A stretch of 7,229 nucleotides of DNA from Tannerella sp. GTDB lineage: Bacteria > Bacteroidota > Bacteroidia > Bacteroidales > Tannerellaceae. The DNA lies in NCBI GenBank assembly GCA_031259505.1, contig JAIRLL010000391.1, forward strand, positions 1-7,229, in the 5' to 3' direction. Shown here one piece after another: positions 1 to 7,129 of the stretch. The position numbers were made by a program, and so were the translations under genes. The notes under the pieces were generated by a model, which saw nothing but the letters and a program-made list of their open reading frames with translations, searched no databases and was not told the origin of the DNA. Every line of letters starts with the position of its first letter. Position 1 is the stretch's first letter.

Positions 1-1107
1 TTTTTCACGGTGATATTAAACGATCTTCCCAAGTCGTTCAACATATATTACACCATCTGCTTTTCTTACGGCATCATGCAGTTTTTCTTTACATACGTCT
101 GCCGCAGCGTGATAACTAATCACGCCGCCCGCAAGATAGCGCGCTGCGAATGGGCGCTCAACGTGCTTGTGATCGGCGTCGGCAGTCAGGCCGCAAAAAT
201 CAGGCGCGACTTGCCCAAGGTCGGTTACCGTATCATCGGTTTCGTGGGCGAAGACGGCCATACGGATTTGGAGATCGGTACGGACGAAGTCGCGGGACAC
301 ATCGGCGACCTGCCCCGGCTGATGGAAACGATGCCTGTCGACGAACTGATAGTGGCGCCCGAAAACGTGCACGGCAACGAAAGCATTCGCCTGCTCTACT
401 CGCTCTACCACTACAAGCGTCCCATCAAAATATGGGCGGAGAAGAACAATCCGCTCTACACGGTCGACGTCAAAACCATCCACGGCATCCCCCTGATAGA
501 CGTCACGGCCAACAACTTTTCCGAAGCAGGCAAAAACATCAAACACGCGCTCGACAAGGCTGTCTCGGCGCTCGTGCTGATACTGTTTTCGCCGCTCTAC
601 GCCTGCATCGCCATCGGCGTGAAGCGAAGTTCGAAGGGACCGGTCTTCTTCAGACAGGAACGCATCGGGTTTATGGGACGGCCGTTTACCATCTACAAAT
701 TCCGCACCATGTATGCCGACGCCGCCAGCCAGGGACCGCTGCTGACCGGGAATGACGATCCGCGGGTGACGCCGTTCGGACGCTTCCTGCGCAAATACCG
801 CCTGGACGAAATCCCGCAGTTCTGGAACATCCTCAAGGGCGATATGAGCCTCGTCGGCCCGCGCCCCGAACAGCGGTACTACGTCGACAGGATCGTCAGG
901 ATAGCGCCTTACTACTACCTGCTGCACAACGTCCGGCCGGGCATCACCTCGTGGGGCATGGTGAAATACGGATATGCCGACACGGTCGAAAAAATGATCG
1001 AACGCCTCCACTTCGACATGATGTATTACAGGCACATGTCGCTCACGCTCGACATTACGATACTGATCTACACCGTAAAAATCGTATTTACAGGGAAAGG
1101 AGTATGA
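1..1107 (+). CDS. Polyprenyl-phosphate sugar-1-phosphate transferase (exopolysaccharide initiation), 5'-truncated
   Basis: The enzyme moves a sugar-1-phosphate from a nucleotide sugar to undecaprenyl phosphate at the inner membrane, the first step of exopolysaccharide, capsule or O-unit assembly. The frame is open from base 1, so the N-terminus, expected to carry most of the membrane helices, is outside; 368 residues are visible, whereas full members are usually around 460-480. In order: the end of a hydrophobic region (fragment residues about 1-36); a Rossmann-like domain starting at VLVIGVGS (55-62); a hydrophobic helix (about 184-207); then the bacterial sugar transferase domain with [17 protein letters not shown], the Asp-Glu catalytic pair in [22 protein letters not shown] (D269/E270 of the fragment) and RPGITSWG. 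This order matches the WcaJ/PglC-like family; the sugar cannot be read from sequence. The stop overlaps the next gene's start, which suggests translational coupling. No polysaccharide glycosyltransferase follows, so this may be a stand-alone initiating enzyme or the end of a locus lying upstream. Confidence 0.93.
   Translation, partial: FFTVILNDLPKSFNIYYTICFSYGIMQFFFTYVCRSVITNHAARKIARCEWALNVLVIGVGSQAAKIRRDLPKVGYRIIGFVGEDGHTDLEIGTDEVAGHIGDLPRLMETMPVDELIVAPENVHGNESIRLLYSLYHYKRPIKIWAEKNNPLYTVDVKTIHGIPLIDVTANNFSEAGKNIKHALDKAVSALVLILFSPLYACIAIGVKRSSKGPVFFRQERIGFMGRPFTIYKFRTMYADAASQGPLLTGNDDPRVTPFGRFLRKYRLDEIPQFWNILKGDMSLVGPRPEQRYYVDRIVRIAPYYYLLHNVRPGITSWGMVKYGYADTVEKMIERLHFDMMYYRHMSLTLDITILIYTVKIVFTGKGV
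1098..1102 (+). promoter_or_regulatory. Shine-Dalgarno-like AGGAG before the ClC gene
   Basis: AGGAG lies inside the last codons of the sugar transferase. Two adjacent ATG codons follow, at 1104 and 1107. The motif is one base from the first and four bases from the second, so the second is the more plausible start, although even that spacing is short. The overlap arrangement (ATGATGA) fits re-initiation by ribosomes finishing the upstream gene. Confidence 0.45.
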
Positions 1108-2909
1108 TGAGCGCGCCAAATGAAACCGAAAACAGAGGGCTGTTCTACCGCTTCCTCCTCTGGCGTGAAAAGCACGTCAGGGAGAAAACGTTCGTGCTCA
1201 TAATCAGTTTTCTTATAGGCATAGGCACGGCTACGGCCGCTATACTGCTGAAATATCTGATTCATTCGATACAGCACCTTCTTCAGGTCAACTCGGCCGA
1301 AGGCGTCAACTACCTGCTGCTCATCTATCCCGTAGCAGGCATTCTGCTGGCCGGGCTGTTTGTCCGCTACATTGTCCGCGACGACATCAGCCACGGAGTG
1401 ACAAAAATACTGTATGCCATCTCGCAGCGCAAGAGCCGTATCAAGGGTCACAACATATGGTCGTCTCTTGCAGCAAGTTCGATGACCATCGGATTCGGCG
1501 GTTCGGTCGGAGCCGAGGCACCCATCGTGCTGACGGGCGCAGCTATCGGCTCCAACCTCGGCCGGCTGTTCAGGATTGAACAGAAGACGCTTATGCTGCT
1601 CGTCGGCTGCGGCGCGGCAGGCGCTGTCGCCGGCATCTTCAAGGCGCCGATAGCAGGGCTTGTCTTCGTCATCGAAGTGCTCATGCTCGACCTGACGCTC
1701 ACCTCCGTCCTGCCGCTGCTGATATCGTCGGTGACGGCCGCCACCATGTCATATATCTTTATGGGCACGGAAGCCATGTTCAAGTTTTCGCAGACAGAAG
1801 TGTTCGAGATAGGGCGCATTCCCTACGTCCTTCTGCTGGGTATGTTCTGCGGACTGGTTTCGCTCTATTTCACCCGCTCCATGAACTGGATAGAAGGCAT
1901 CTACGGAAGACTGAAACATCAGTGGCAAAAATTCCTGCTCGGCGCCGCCATGCTGAGCGTGCTTATATTCATCCTACCGCCTCTTTATGGCGAAGGCTAC
2001 AACACCATCGAGTCGCTGCTCGACGGACGGTATGACTTCATGCTTGGCAACAGTCCGTTTCATATTCTCGGCAACAGCTACTGGGGAATCGTCGTCTTCC
2101 TCACGCTGATACTGCTCACCAAAGTGTTTGCCTCGAGCGCGACGAATGGCGGCGGTGGATGCGGCGGAATATTCGCGCCCAGCCTCTATCTGGGTTGCAT
2201 TGCGGGATTTGTCTTCGCGCACATATCTAACTGGTTTGATTGGACAATGTATCTGTCGGAAAAAAACTTCGCCCTGCTCGGGATGGCCGGCGTGATGTCG
2301 GGCGTGATGCACGCCCCGCTGACAGGCGTCTTCCTGATTGCCGAACTCACGGGCGGATACGATCTGTTTCTGCCGCTGATGATCGTCTCCATCAGCTCGT
2401 ATGCGCTCATAATCATGTTCGAGCCTCACAGCATCTACTCCATGCGGCTGGCCAAGAAAGGCGAACTGCTGACGCATCACAAAGACAAAGCCGTACTCAC
2501 GCTGATGAAAATCGACAATGTCATCGAAACGGACTTCATCGTCCTCCATCCGGACATGACGCTTGGCGAAGTAGTAAAAAAAGCCATCGCGCACTCGCCG
2601 CGCAACATGTTTCCCGTAGTGGACAAAAACAATATGCTGACAGGGCTCGTACTGCTCGACAATATCAGGAATATCATCTTCCGTCCCGAACTGTACGACC
2701 GCTTCAAGGTCTCGAAAATAATGGTATCGCCCTCCGAAAAAATACGCACCGACATGCCGATGGAACAAATCATGCGCATATTCGACGATACGAAGGCCTG
2801 GAACCTGCCCGTTGTCGACAGTGACGGGCGATACACAGGCTTCGTGTCGCAGTCGAAAATATTCAATTCCTACAGAGACATACTTGTGCAGACATTCTCG
2901 GAAGATTGA
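1107..2909 (+). CDS. ClC-family chloride channel/antiporter with C-terminal tandem CBS domains
   Basis: An inner-membrane anion-transport protein of 600 residues (601 if ATG 1104 is used). Many hydrophobic helices occupy about residues 25-435. ClC signatures sit where expected: SHGVT (95-99, counterpart of GSGIP), GSVGAEAP with the external gating glutamate E137 (counterpart of GREGP), GIFKAPIAGLVFVIEV ending at V191, GGIFAP (353-358) and the pore tyrosine Y444 in HSIYSM. Spacings match E. coli ClC-ec1 closely (41 residues from selectivity position to gate, 54 from gate to the inner glutamate position). The inner proton glutamate (ClC-ec1 E203) is valine here, and the selectivity serine position is histidine, so transport mode (channel or proton-coupled exchange) and anion preference are open. 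Two CBS domains (about 467-530 and 540-597) follow; in this family they sense nucleotides or regulate gating. The start overlaps the upstream stop by one base, and fmt follows 72 bases later. I recall ClC and fmt being neighbours in other Bacteroidales, but did not check this. Confidence 0.94.
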   Translation: MSAPNETENRGLFYRFLLWREKHVREKTFVLIISFLIGIGTATAAILLKYLIHSIQHLLQVNSAEGVNYLLLIYPVAGILLAGLFVRYIVRDDISHGVTKILYAISQRKSRIKGHNIWSSLAASSMTIGFGGSVGAEAPIVLTGAAIGSNLGRLFRIEQKTLMLLVGCGAAGAVAGIFKAPIAGLVFVIEVLMLDLTLTSVLPLLISSVTAATMSYIFMGTEAMFKFSQTEVFEIGRIPYVLLLGMFCGLVSLYFTRSMNWIEGIYGRLKHQWQKFLLGAAMLSVLIFILPPLYGEGYNTIESLLDGRYDFMLGNSPFHILGNSYWGIVVFLTLILLTKVFASSATNGGGGCGGIFAPSLYLGCIAGFVFAHISNWFDWTMYLSEKNFALLGMAGVMSGVMHAPLTGVFLIAELTGGYDLFLPLMIVSISSYALIIMFEPHSIYSMRLAKKGELLTHHKDKAVLTLMKIDNVIETDFIVLHPDMTLGEVVKKAIAHSPRNMFPVVDKNNMLTGLVLLDNIRNIIFRPELYDRFKVSKIMVSPSEKIRTDMPMEQIMRIFDDTKAWNLPVVDSDGRYTGFVSQSKIFNSYRDILVQTFSED

Positions 2910-2981
2910 CAGGGAGGGATAAAAAGGAAGGAAATTTACGAAACGGTAAAAGAAGAAATGAATCTGTAAATATAATTTTCA

Positions 2982-3965
2982 ATGAAAAAGAACGATCTGC
3001 GAATAGTTTTCATGGGCACGCCCGAATTTGCGCGCGAGAGTCTGCGCGCACTGGTGGAGGGCGGCTACCGCATCGTCGGCGTCGTCACCATGCCCGACAA
3101 ACCCGCTGGCCGGCACGGCAGCGTGTTGCAGGCAAGCCCCGTCAAGCAGTATGCCCTGTCGCAGCGCATCCCCGTCATGCAACCCGACAAACTGAACGGC
3201 GAAACGTTTCTCCGCGAACTGAAGGCGTGGCAGGCCGATCTGCATATCGTCGTAGCCTTCCGCATGTTGCCCGAACCGGTATGGCACATGCCGCGCTTCG
3301 GCTCCTTCAACCTCCATGCATCACTTCTGCCACGCTACCGCGGCGCGGCGCCCATCAACTGGGCCATCATCAACGGCGAAAAGGAAACGGGCGTGACCAC
3401 GTTTTTCCTGACGCACGGAATGGATACGGGACGCATCATCATGCAGCGGCGCGTGCCCATCGCAGGCGACGCCGACGCCGGCGCCGTACACGACCGGCTG
3501 ATGACCGCCGGCGCCATACTGGTACTTGAAACTGTCGACCTGCTGCTTGAGCACGACGGACTCGTCCCCACCATCCCGCAGGAACAACTCGTCACAGACG
3601 GCGCGGCAACGCTGCACACGGCTCCGAAAATATTCATCGACACACGAAGAATCGACTGGCGACAGCCTGCCGGAAAAGTGTACGATTTCATACGCGGCCT
3701 GTCGCCCGTACCCGCAGCATGGACAGAACTCGTCTTCGACGACGGCGAACGCATACCGCTGAAAATATTCCAGACCGAAATACTCCGCGAAACGCATCCG
3801 CTGCACCCCGGCTCCATCCGCGCCAATGCCGTCGACGGACATCTTGACGTGGCCGCAACAGACGGCTTCGTACGCCTGCTCTCGCTACAGACTGCCGGCA
3901 AAAAAAGAATGTCGGCCAGAGATTTCCTGAACGGGACAAGGCGCGCCTTCTCGACGGTCGAATAA
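2982..3965 (+). CDS. fmt: Methionyl-tRNA formyltransferase
   Basis: A cytosolic enzyme that transfers the formyl group from 10-formyltetrahydrofolate to Met-tRNA(fMet), producing the initiator for translation. It has 327 residues, close to the 315 of E. coli. The N-terminal formyltransferase domain (about 1-200) opens with RIVFMGTPEFA (7-17). It has VVAFRMLP in the folate-site region and the catalytic centre N110-L-H112 followed by the SLLPRYRGAAPINWA segment. Catalytic D148 lies in GMDTGR. N110, H112 and D148 correspond to N106, H108 and D144 of the E. coli enzyme. Residues from about 205 form the C-terminal OB-like domain that binds tRNA. The ATG at 2982 has no clear Shine-Dalgarno sequence; the 72-base gap upstream is A-rich and holds no promoter I can support, so transcription probably continues from the ClC gene. 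Deformylase (def), its usual partner, is not in the window. Confidence 0.97.
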   Translation: MKKNDLRIVFMGTPEFARESLRALVEGGYRIVGVVTMPDKPAGRHGSVLQASPVKQYALSQRIPVMQPDKLNGETFLRELKAWQADLHIVVAFRMLPEPVWHMPRFGSFNLHASLLPRYRGAAPINWAIINGEKETGVTTFFLTHGMDTGRIIMQRRVPIAGDADAGAVHDRLMTAGAILVLETVDLLLEHDGLVPTIPQEQLVTDGAATLHTAPKIFIDTRRIDWRQPAGKVYDFIRGLSPVPAAWTELVFDDGERIPLKIFQTEILRETHPLHPGSIRANAVDGHLDVAATDGFVRLLSLQTAGKKRMSARDFLNGTRRAFSTVE

Positions 3966-4000
3966 CCGCCTGTACGCCGCCGGCAGAGCATTCGATACGC

Positions 4001-4031
4001 TGAAAAGAAAGCGCCGTCCGGCATCTTTTCA
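4001..4031 (+). terminator. Terminator-like hairpin after fmt
   Basis: TGAAAAGA (4001-4008) and TCTTTTCA (4024-4031) form a perfect 8-bp inverted repeat. Inside it, GCC (4013-4015) and GGC (4020-4022) close a GTCC tetraloop, with a small internal loop between the two stems. The A-rich left arm and T-rich right arm resemble a bidirectional rho-independent terminator, but there is no long T tract directly after the stem. It starts 35 bases after the fmt stop and lies upstream of the next promoter, where a terminator is expected. Confidence 0.5.
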
Positions 4032-4056
4032 CCGTATCGCAATTGTTTTTTTTGCT

Positions 4057-4064
4057 TACCTTTG
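4057..4064 (+). promoter_or_regulatory. Bacteroidales-type -7 promoter box (TACCTTTG) for the GH2 gene
   Basis: TACCTTTG matches the Bacteroidota -7 consensus TAnnTTTG exactly. It lies 42 bases before the ATG at 4107 and follows a T-rich run (4046-4053). No clear TTTG-type -33 box is found at the usual distance, so the promoter may be weak or activator-dependent. Transcription would be expected to start near 4070, giving a leader of roughly 35 bases. The leader contains no obvious riboswitch or strong Shine-Dalgarno sequence. Confidence 0.55.
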
Positions 4065-4106
4065 CGCGCAGTTAATATTAAAAACGAACAGTATAAATCA
4101 ACAGTT

Positions 4107-6767
4107 ATGAGAACAGTTATCATCGTTATGTCGATATGCCTTTTTTTGTCGGGGCATACAGCGTTTGCACAGGCTGACGGGAACATACGAATTCCCGCGG
4201 CCGGTGAAAAAACACTCCTGAACAGCGGCTGGTATGCACGCCGCGCAAACGAAATCCGCATCGACGGCAACCGGCTATCCTCGTCGCCTTTCGACGCAAA
4301 CGGCTGGATGAAGGCAAAAGTGCCGGGCACCGTGCTCGCTACGCTGCTCGAAAACCGCATCTTTCCCGCGCCCGAGTTCGGCATGAACAACAACCTGATA
4401 CCGGACATCTACGAAGTCGGAAAAGATTTCTACACCTTCTGGTTCGTACGCCCGTTCAGGGTCGACGGCCGGAAGCCGGGACAGCAGGTATGGCTTAATT
4501 TCAGAGGAATCAACTACAAGGCCGACATTTTCCTGAACGGCAAGCGGCTGAACGCCGTCACCCACGAAGGCATGTTCCTGCGCAACACTTTTCTCATCTC
4601 GCCATATCTCAATCCCGATGGCGAGAACCTGCTGGCCGTCATCGTCTATCCGCCCGACTATCCCGGCAATCCCAACGGCGGACAGGGTGGCGACGGTGAA
4701 ATCGCCCGCAACGTCACCATGCAGTTCACGCCCGGCTGGGACTGGATTCAGCCGGTGCGCGACCGCAACACGGGCATCTGGGACGAAGTCTCCATCACCG
4801 CAACCGGCGCCGTCCGAGTGCAGCATCCCCACGTGGTGACGAAAGTGCCCGGCATCCGTCAACCGCAGGGCGAACAGAAAGATGCATTCGCAAGCATCTC
4901 TGCAGAAGTGGAAAACACGTCGGACGTCGCACAAAAGGGTCTGCTTGTCTGCGAAACGGCCGGAAGCCGCCTGACACAGCGCCTGACGCTGGCGCCGTAC
5001 GAGAAACGGCAAGTGTCTTTCAGAGAACTGACCGTCAAAAAACCGCGTCTGTGGTGGCCCAACGGTATCGGCCACCAGGAACTGTACGACCTGCAAATCT
5101 CCTTCGAAACGGATACGGAAACAAGCGACAGCCGGCGGCTGCGCTACGGAATACGCGAGATATCCACCGTAAAGTCGCCCGCAACGGGAGGGCGCATTTT
5201 TCACGTCAACGGCCAGCCCGTTTTCATCACGGGCGGCAACTACATAGCCTCCGAATGGCTGCTGCGCCTTTCGCCCGAACGCTACCGCGCCGAGGTGCGT
5301 TTCCATGCGGAGATGAACGTCCGCATGATTCGCGTGTGGGGCGGCGCGCTGCTGGAGCGTCCCGAATTTTATGACGCCTGCGACGAGTTCGGGCTTCTTG
5401 TCTTTCAGGACCTCTGGGGCAGCGGCGACTGCAACGGCGCGTGGGAAGACCCGATGAAACTCGATTCGCGCGAAAGACGCTGGGAATATCCCGACAATCA
5501 CGACCTTTTCCTGGCTTCGGTAGAAGACCAGGTGAAAATGGTACGCAACCATCCGAGCCTCTGCCTCTGGTGCGGCGGCAACGAATGGCCTCTGGCCAAA
5601 GATATTGACGAGAAGCTGAAATCCGACGTCTTCCCGCGTCTGGACCCCGAACGGCTGTTCATCAGCTATTCGACGGATACGACGCTGATCGGAAACAACA
5701 GGACGGGTGTGGGCGACGGCCCGTACGGCATTCAGGAACCGGAATGGTTCTACGCCAGGCACGATCCGGCGTTCAATCCCGAAGCCGGCTCGGTCGGCTC
5801 GCCCGAAGTCGAAAGCATGCGCCTGATGATGACGGAAAAAGACCTCGCGCAGACGCCGCAGGCCGGAAGGGCGTTCAATGCGGCATGGCGATACCACAAA
5901 GACCTCGGATACGGCGACCAACTGGAACGCAACGGCAAAGTAACCGATATTGAAACCTACTGCAAGTATGCGCAGGCAGTCAATTACGACCAGTACCGCT
6001 CGTTTATGGAAGGATGGGCTTCGCACATGTGGGAGTGGTATACAGGCATCCTGATATGGAAAACACAAAACCCGTGGACTTCGCTGCGAGGTCAGATGTA
6101 TGATTACTTTCTCGATGTAAACGCCTCGCTGTACGGCACAGGGAAAGGTTGCGAACCGCTGCATCCTTCGTACAACAGGGTCAGCCGGCAGGTCGAACTC
6201 ATCAATACGGCGCCTGGGCGACACGCCGTGACCGTCCGGGCGCGGATCTACGACCTCTCGGGTGCAGTACTCTGGGAAAAGGAAACCGGCGCATCCATAT
6301 CGCCCTCCAGCGTGGAACGGCTGTTCGACGTCCCCGTACCCGAACAGGTAAAGGGCGCGTATTTCCTGAAACTCACCCTCTCGGAAGCGGGACGCGAGTT
6401 GACGGACAATATCTACTGGCTGACAACGGTCGAAAACGACTTCACCGCGCTTGCCGCAATGCCGCGATACACGCCCGAAGTACACGTATCGCTCGAAAAG
6501 TCGGCCGACGGGCAAGTCGTCGGGACGGTGCGCATGGAAGCCGTCGACCGCATCTCGTTTTTCAACCGCATAAAGGTGTTCGACAGGCAGACGGGCGACC
6601 GCATCCTGCCCGTCCACTATTCGGACAACTACGTCACGCTCATGCCGGGCGACAAACGGGAGATACGGCTGACGTTTTCGTCCGGCCTGCCGCCGGAGCG
6701 CATCGAAATAGCCATCGACAGTTGGACGGCGGAGCGGATAAACAGCCGGGCGGCGAGTATACGGTGA
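4107..6767 (+). CDS. Secreted glycoside hydrolase family 2 enzyme, exo-beta-glucosaminidase / endo-beta-mannosidase type
   Basis: An 886-residue exported glycosidase. A Sec signal peptide (about 1-21: charged start, hydrophobic core, AFA|QA cleavage site) points to the periplasm or outside. The domains follow the GH2 plan. First is a jelly-roll sugar-binding domain (about 30-235), containing the GWDW segment (210-213). Next is an Ig-like sandwich (about 236-345, with LWWPNG). A TIM barrel follows (about 350-665). C-terminal beta-rich domains run to the end. In the barrel, GGNY (376-379), RVWGG (409-413) and WCGGNEWP are visible. E493 is the likely acid/base and E559 in FNPEAGSVG the likely nucleophile, 66 residues apart. 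Segments such as NHPSL-LW-GGNE, FNPE-GSVG, NY-QYR and NPWTSLRGQ-YD resemble, from memory, plant mannosylglycoprotein endo-beta-mannosidase and, more weakly, exo-beta-D-glucosaminidase CsxA. The exact bond cut is therefore uncertain. A TTG 45 bases upstream in frame would lie within the promoter and precede the signal peptide, so the ATG at 4107 was chosen. It appears to be a single-gene unit, with no SusC/SusD pair or regulator nearby. Confidence 0.92.
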   Translation: MRTVIIVMSICLFLSGHTAFAQADGNIRIPAAGEKTLLNSGWYARRANEIRIDGNRLSSSPFDANGWMKAKVPGTVLATLLENRIFPAPEFGMNNNLIPDIYEVGKDFYTFWFVRPFRVDGRKPGQQVWLNFRGINYKADIFLNGKRLNAVTHEGMFLRNTFLISPYLNPDGENLLAVIVYPPDYPGNPNGGQGGDGEIARNVTMQFTPGWDWIQPVRDRNTGIWDEVSITATGAVRVQHPHVVTKVPGIRQPQGEQKDAFASISAEVENTSDVAQKGLLVCETAGSRLTQRLTLAPYEKRQVSFRELTVKKPRLWWPNGIGHQELYDLQISFETDTETSDSRRLRYGIREISTVKSPATGGRIFHVNGQPVFITGGNYIASEWLLRLSPERYRAEVRFHAEMNVRMIRVWGGALLERPEFYDACDEFGLLVFQDLWGSGDCNGAWEDPMKLDSRERRWEYPDNHDLFLASVEDQVKMVRNHPSLCLWCGGNEWPLAKDIDEKLKSDVFPRLDPERLFISYSTDTTLIGNNRTGVGDGPYGIQEPEWFYARHDPAFNPEAGSVGSPEVESMRLMMTEKDLAQTPQAGRAFNAAWRYHKDLGYGDQLERNGKVTDIETYCKYAQAVNYDQYRSFMEGWASHMWEWYTGILIWKTQNPWTSLRGQMYDYFLDVNASLYGTGKGCEPLHPSYNRVSRQVELINTAPGRHAVTVRARIYDLSGAVLWEKETGASISPSSVERLFDVPVPEQVKGAYFLKLTLSEAGRELTDNIYWLTTVENDFTALAAMPRYTPEVHVSLEKSADGQVVGTVRMEAVDRISFFNRIKVFDRQTGDRILPVHYSDNYVTLMPGDKREIRLTFSSGLPPERIEIAIDSWTAERINSRAASIR

Positions 6768-6884
6768 GCGGCGCAGATCCGGCGCTCTGGCGGTTGTGGA
6801 TTCTCCATAGAAGATGCAGCCAGATATTCCGGACTCACCAGGGAAGAAGTAATAAACCTCTTCACAGAACACGGGCTGATATGA
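6768..6884 (+). pseudogene. Coding remnant resembling the C-terminus of an Rpn-type PD-(D/E)XK nuclease/transposase
   Basis: Directly after the GH2 stop and in the same frame, 38 codons are open up to TGA at 6882-6884, with no start codon. The last 28 residues, beginning GFSIEDAARYSGLTREEV and ending EHGLI, look protein-like. They follow the pattern GxSIExxAxxTGLTxEEI seen at the C-terminus of many Rpn-family recombination-promoting nucleases / putative transposases. Nothing of the nuclease core is present, so this would be only a tail left after deletion or decay. The frame match with the GH2 gene may be chance. The family name is inferred from a short pattern recalled from memory and should be treated as tentative. 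Confidence 0.4.
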
Positions 6885-6940
6885 CAGAACAGTTCTTTGC
6901 GGGGAGCGCAGCGTGGCAATCCAGTACCGGACACGAATCC

Positions 6941-7030
6941 GGATTGCTTCAGGCTACGCCTTCGCAATGACGGAGATGCCATTGTTGCAGGCAATGGCGT
7001 CCGGCGTCATTGCGAGGCACGAAGCAATCC
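6941..7030. repeat. Large hairpin formed by units A and B
   Basis: The arms pair as GGATTGCTTC (6941-6950) with GAAGCAATCC (7021-7030), GCCT (6958-6961) with AGGC (7015-7018), and CGCAATGAC (6963-6971) with GTCATTGCG (7006-7014). At the tip, GATGCCATTG (6975-6984) pairs with CAATGGCGTC (6992-7001) around a 7-base loop, with one G-T wobble. That makes about 33 base pairs, interrupted by a 7-to-2-base internal loop, a one-base bulge and a small asymmetric loop. The paired tip suggests selection or origin for the whole hairpin, not only for the repeat ends. Confidence 0.75.
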
Positions 7031-7129
7031 AGCGGGCTGATAATAAGCAAATAACAAAACATGTCACTGGCAGGAGGAAAATGACATGTCCGGATTGCTT
7101 CCTGCTTCGTGCCTCGCAGTCGCAGTGAC
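7006..7129. repeat. Alternative large hairpin formed by units B and C
   Basis: Unit B can instead pair with C: GAAGCAATCC (7021-7030) with GGATTGCTTC (7092-7101), GCGAGGCAC (7012-7020) with GTGCCTCGC (7109-7117), and GTCATT (7006-7011) with AGTGAC (7124-7129, one wobble). An inner perfect repeat, ACATGTCA (7059-7066) with TGACATGT (7082-7089), closes the tip. Because B is shared, this fold and the A/B fold exclude each other. A run of eight T (7150-7157) follows about 20 bases after the right arm. Confidence 0.65.

Noticed and set aside
16..1119. Antisense open frame of 367 codons opposite the sugar transferase
   Set aside because: It has shadow-type composition and no motifs; the + strand frame contains unmistakable sugar transferase motifs.
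2935..2950. TTTAC/GTAAA hairpin between the ClC gene and fmt
   Set aside because: The stem is only 5 bp, AT-rich and has no T tract; expected by chance in an A-rich gap.
2973..2980. TAATTTTC as a promoter box for fmt
   Set aside because: It ends one base before the fmt ATG, so transcription would start inside the gene, and the last base does not match the consensus.
2906..3529. Long + strand frame overlapping the start of fmt
   Set aside because: After about 20 codons it becomes an Arg/His/Pro-rich shadow of fmt in another frame, with no family resemblance.
4107..4172. Lipoprotein signal peptide for the GH2 enzyme
   Set aside because: The only cysteine (residue 11) sits in the middle of the hydrophobic core without a lipobox, while AFA|QA is a good signal peptidase I site.
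4275..6872. Antisense open frame of 865 codons opposite the GH2 gene
   Set aside because: It mirrors a GC-rich coding gene whose codon bias removes stops from the opposite frame. Its translation is rich in Arg, Val and His with no recognisable domain, while the + strand encodes a complete GH2 enzyme.
6765..6884. Programmed readthrough extending the GH2 protein by 38 residues
   Set aside because: The GH2 protein already appears complete, the extension resembles a different protein family, and no readthrough signal is visible.
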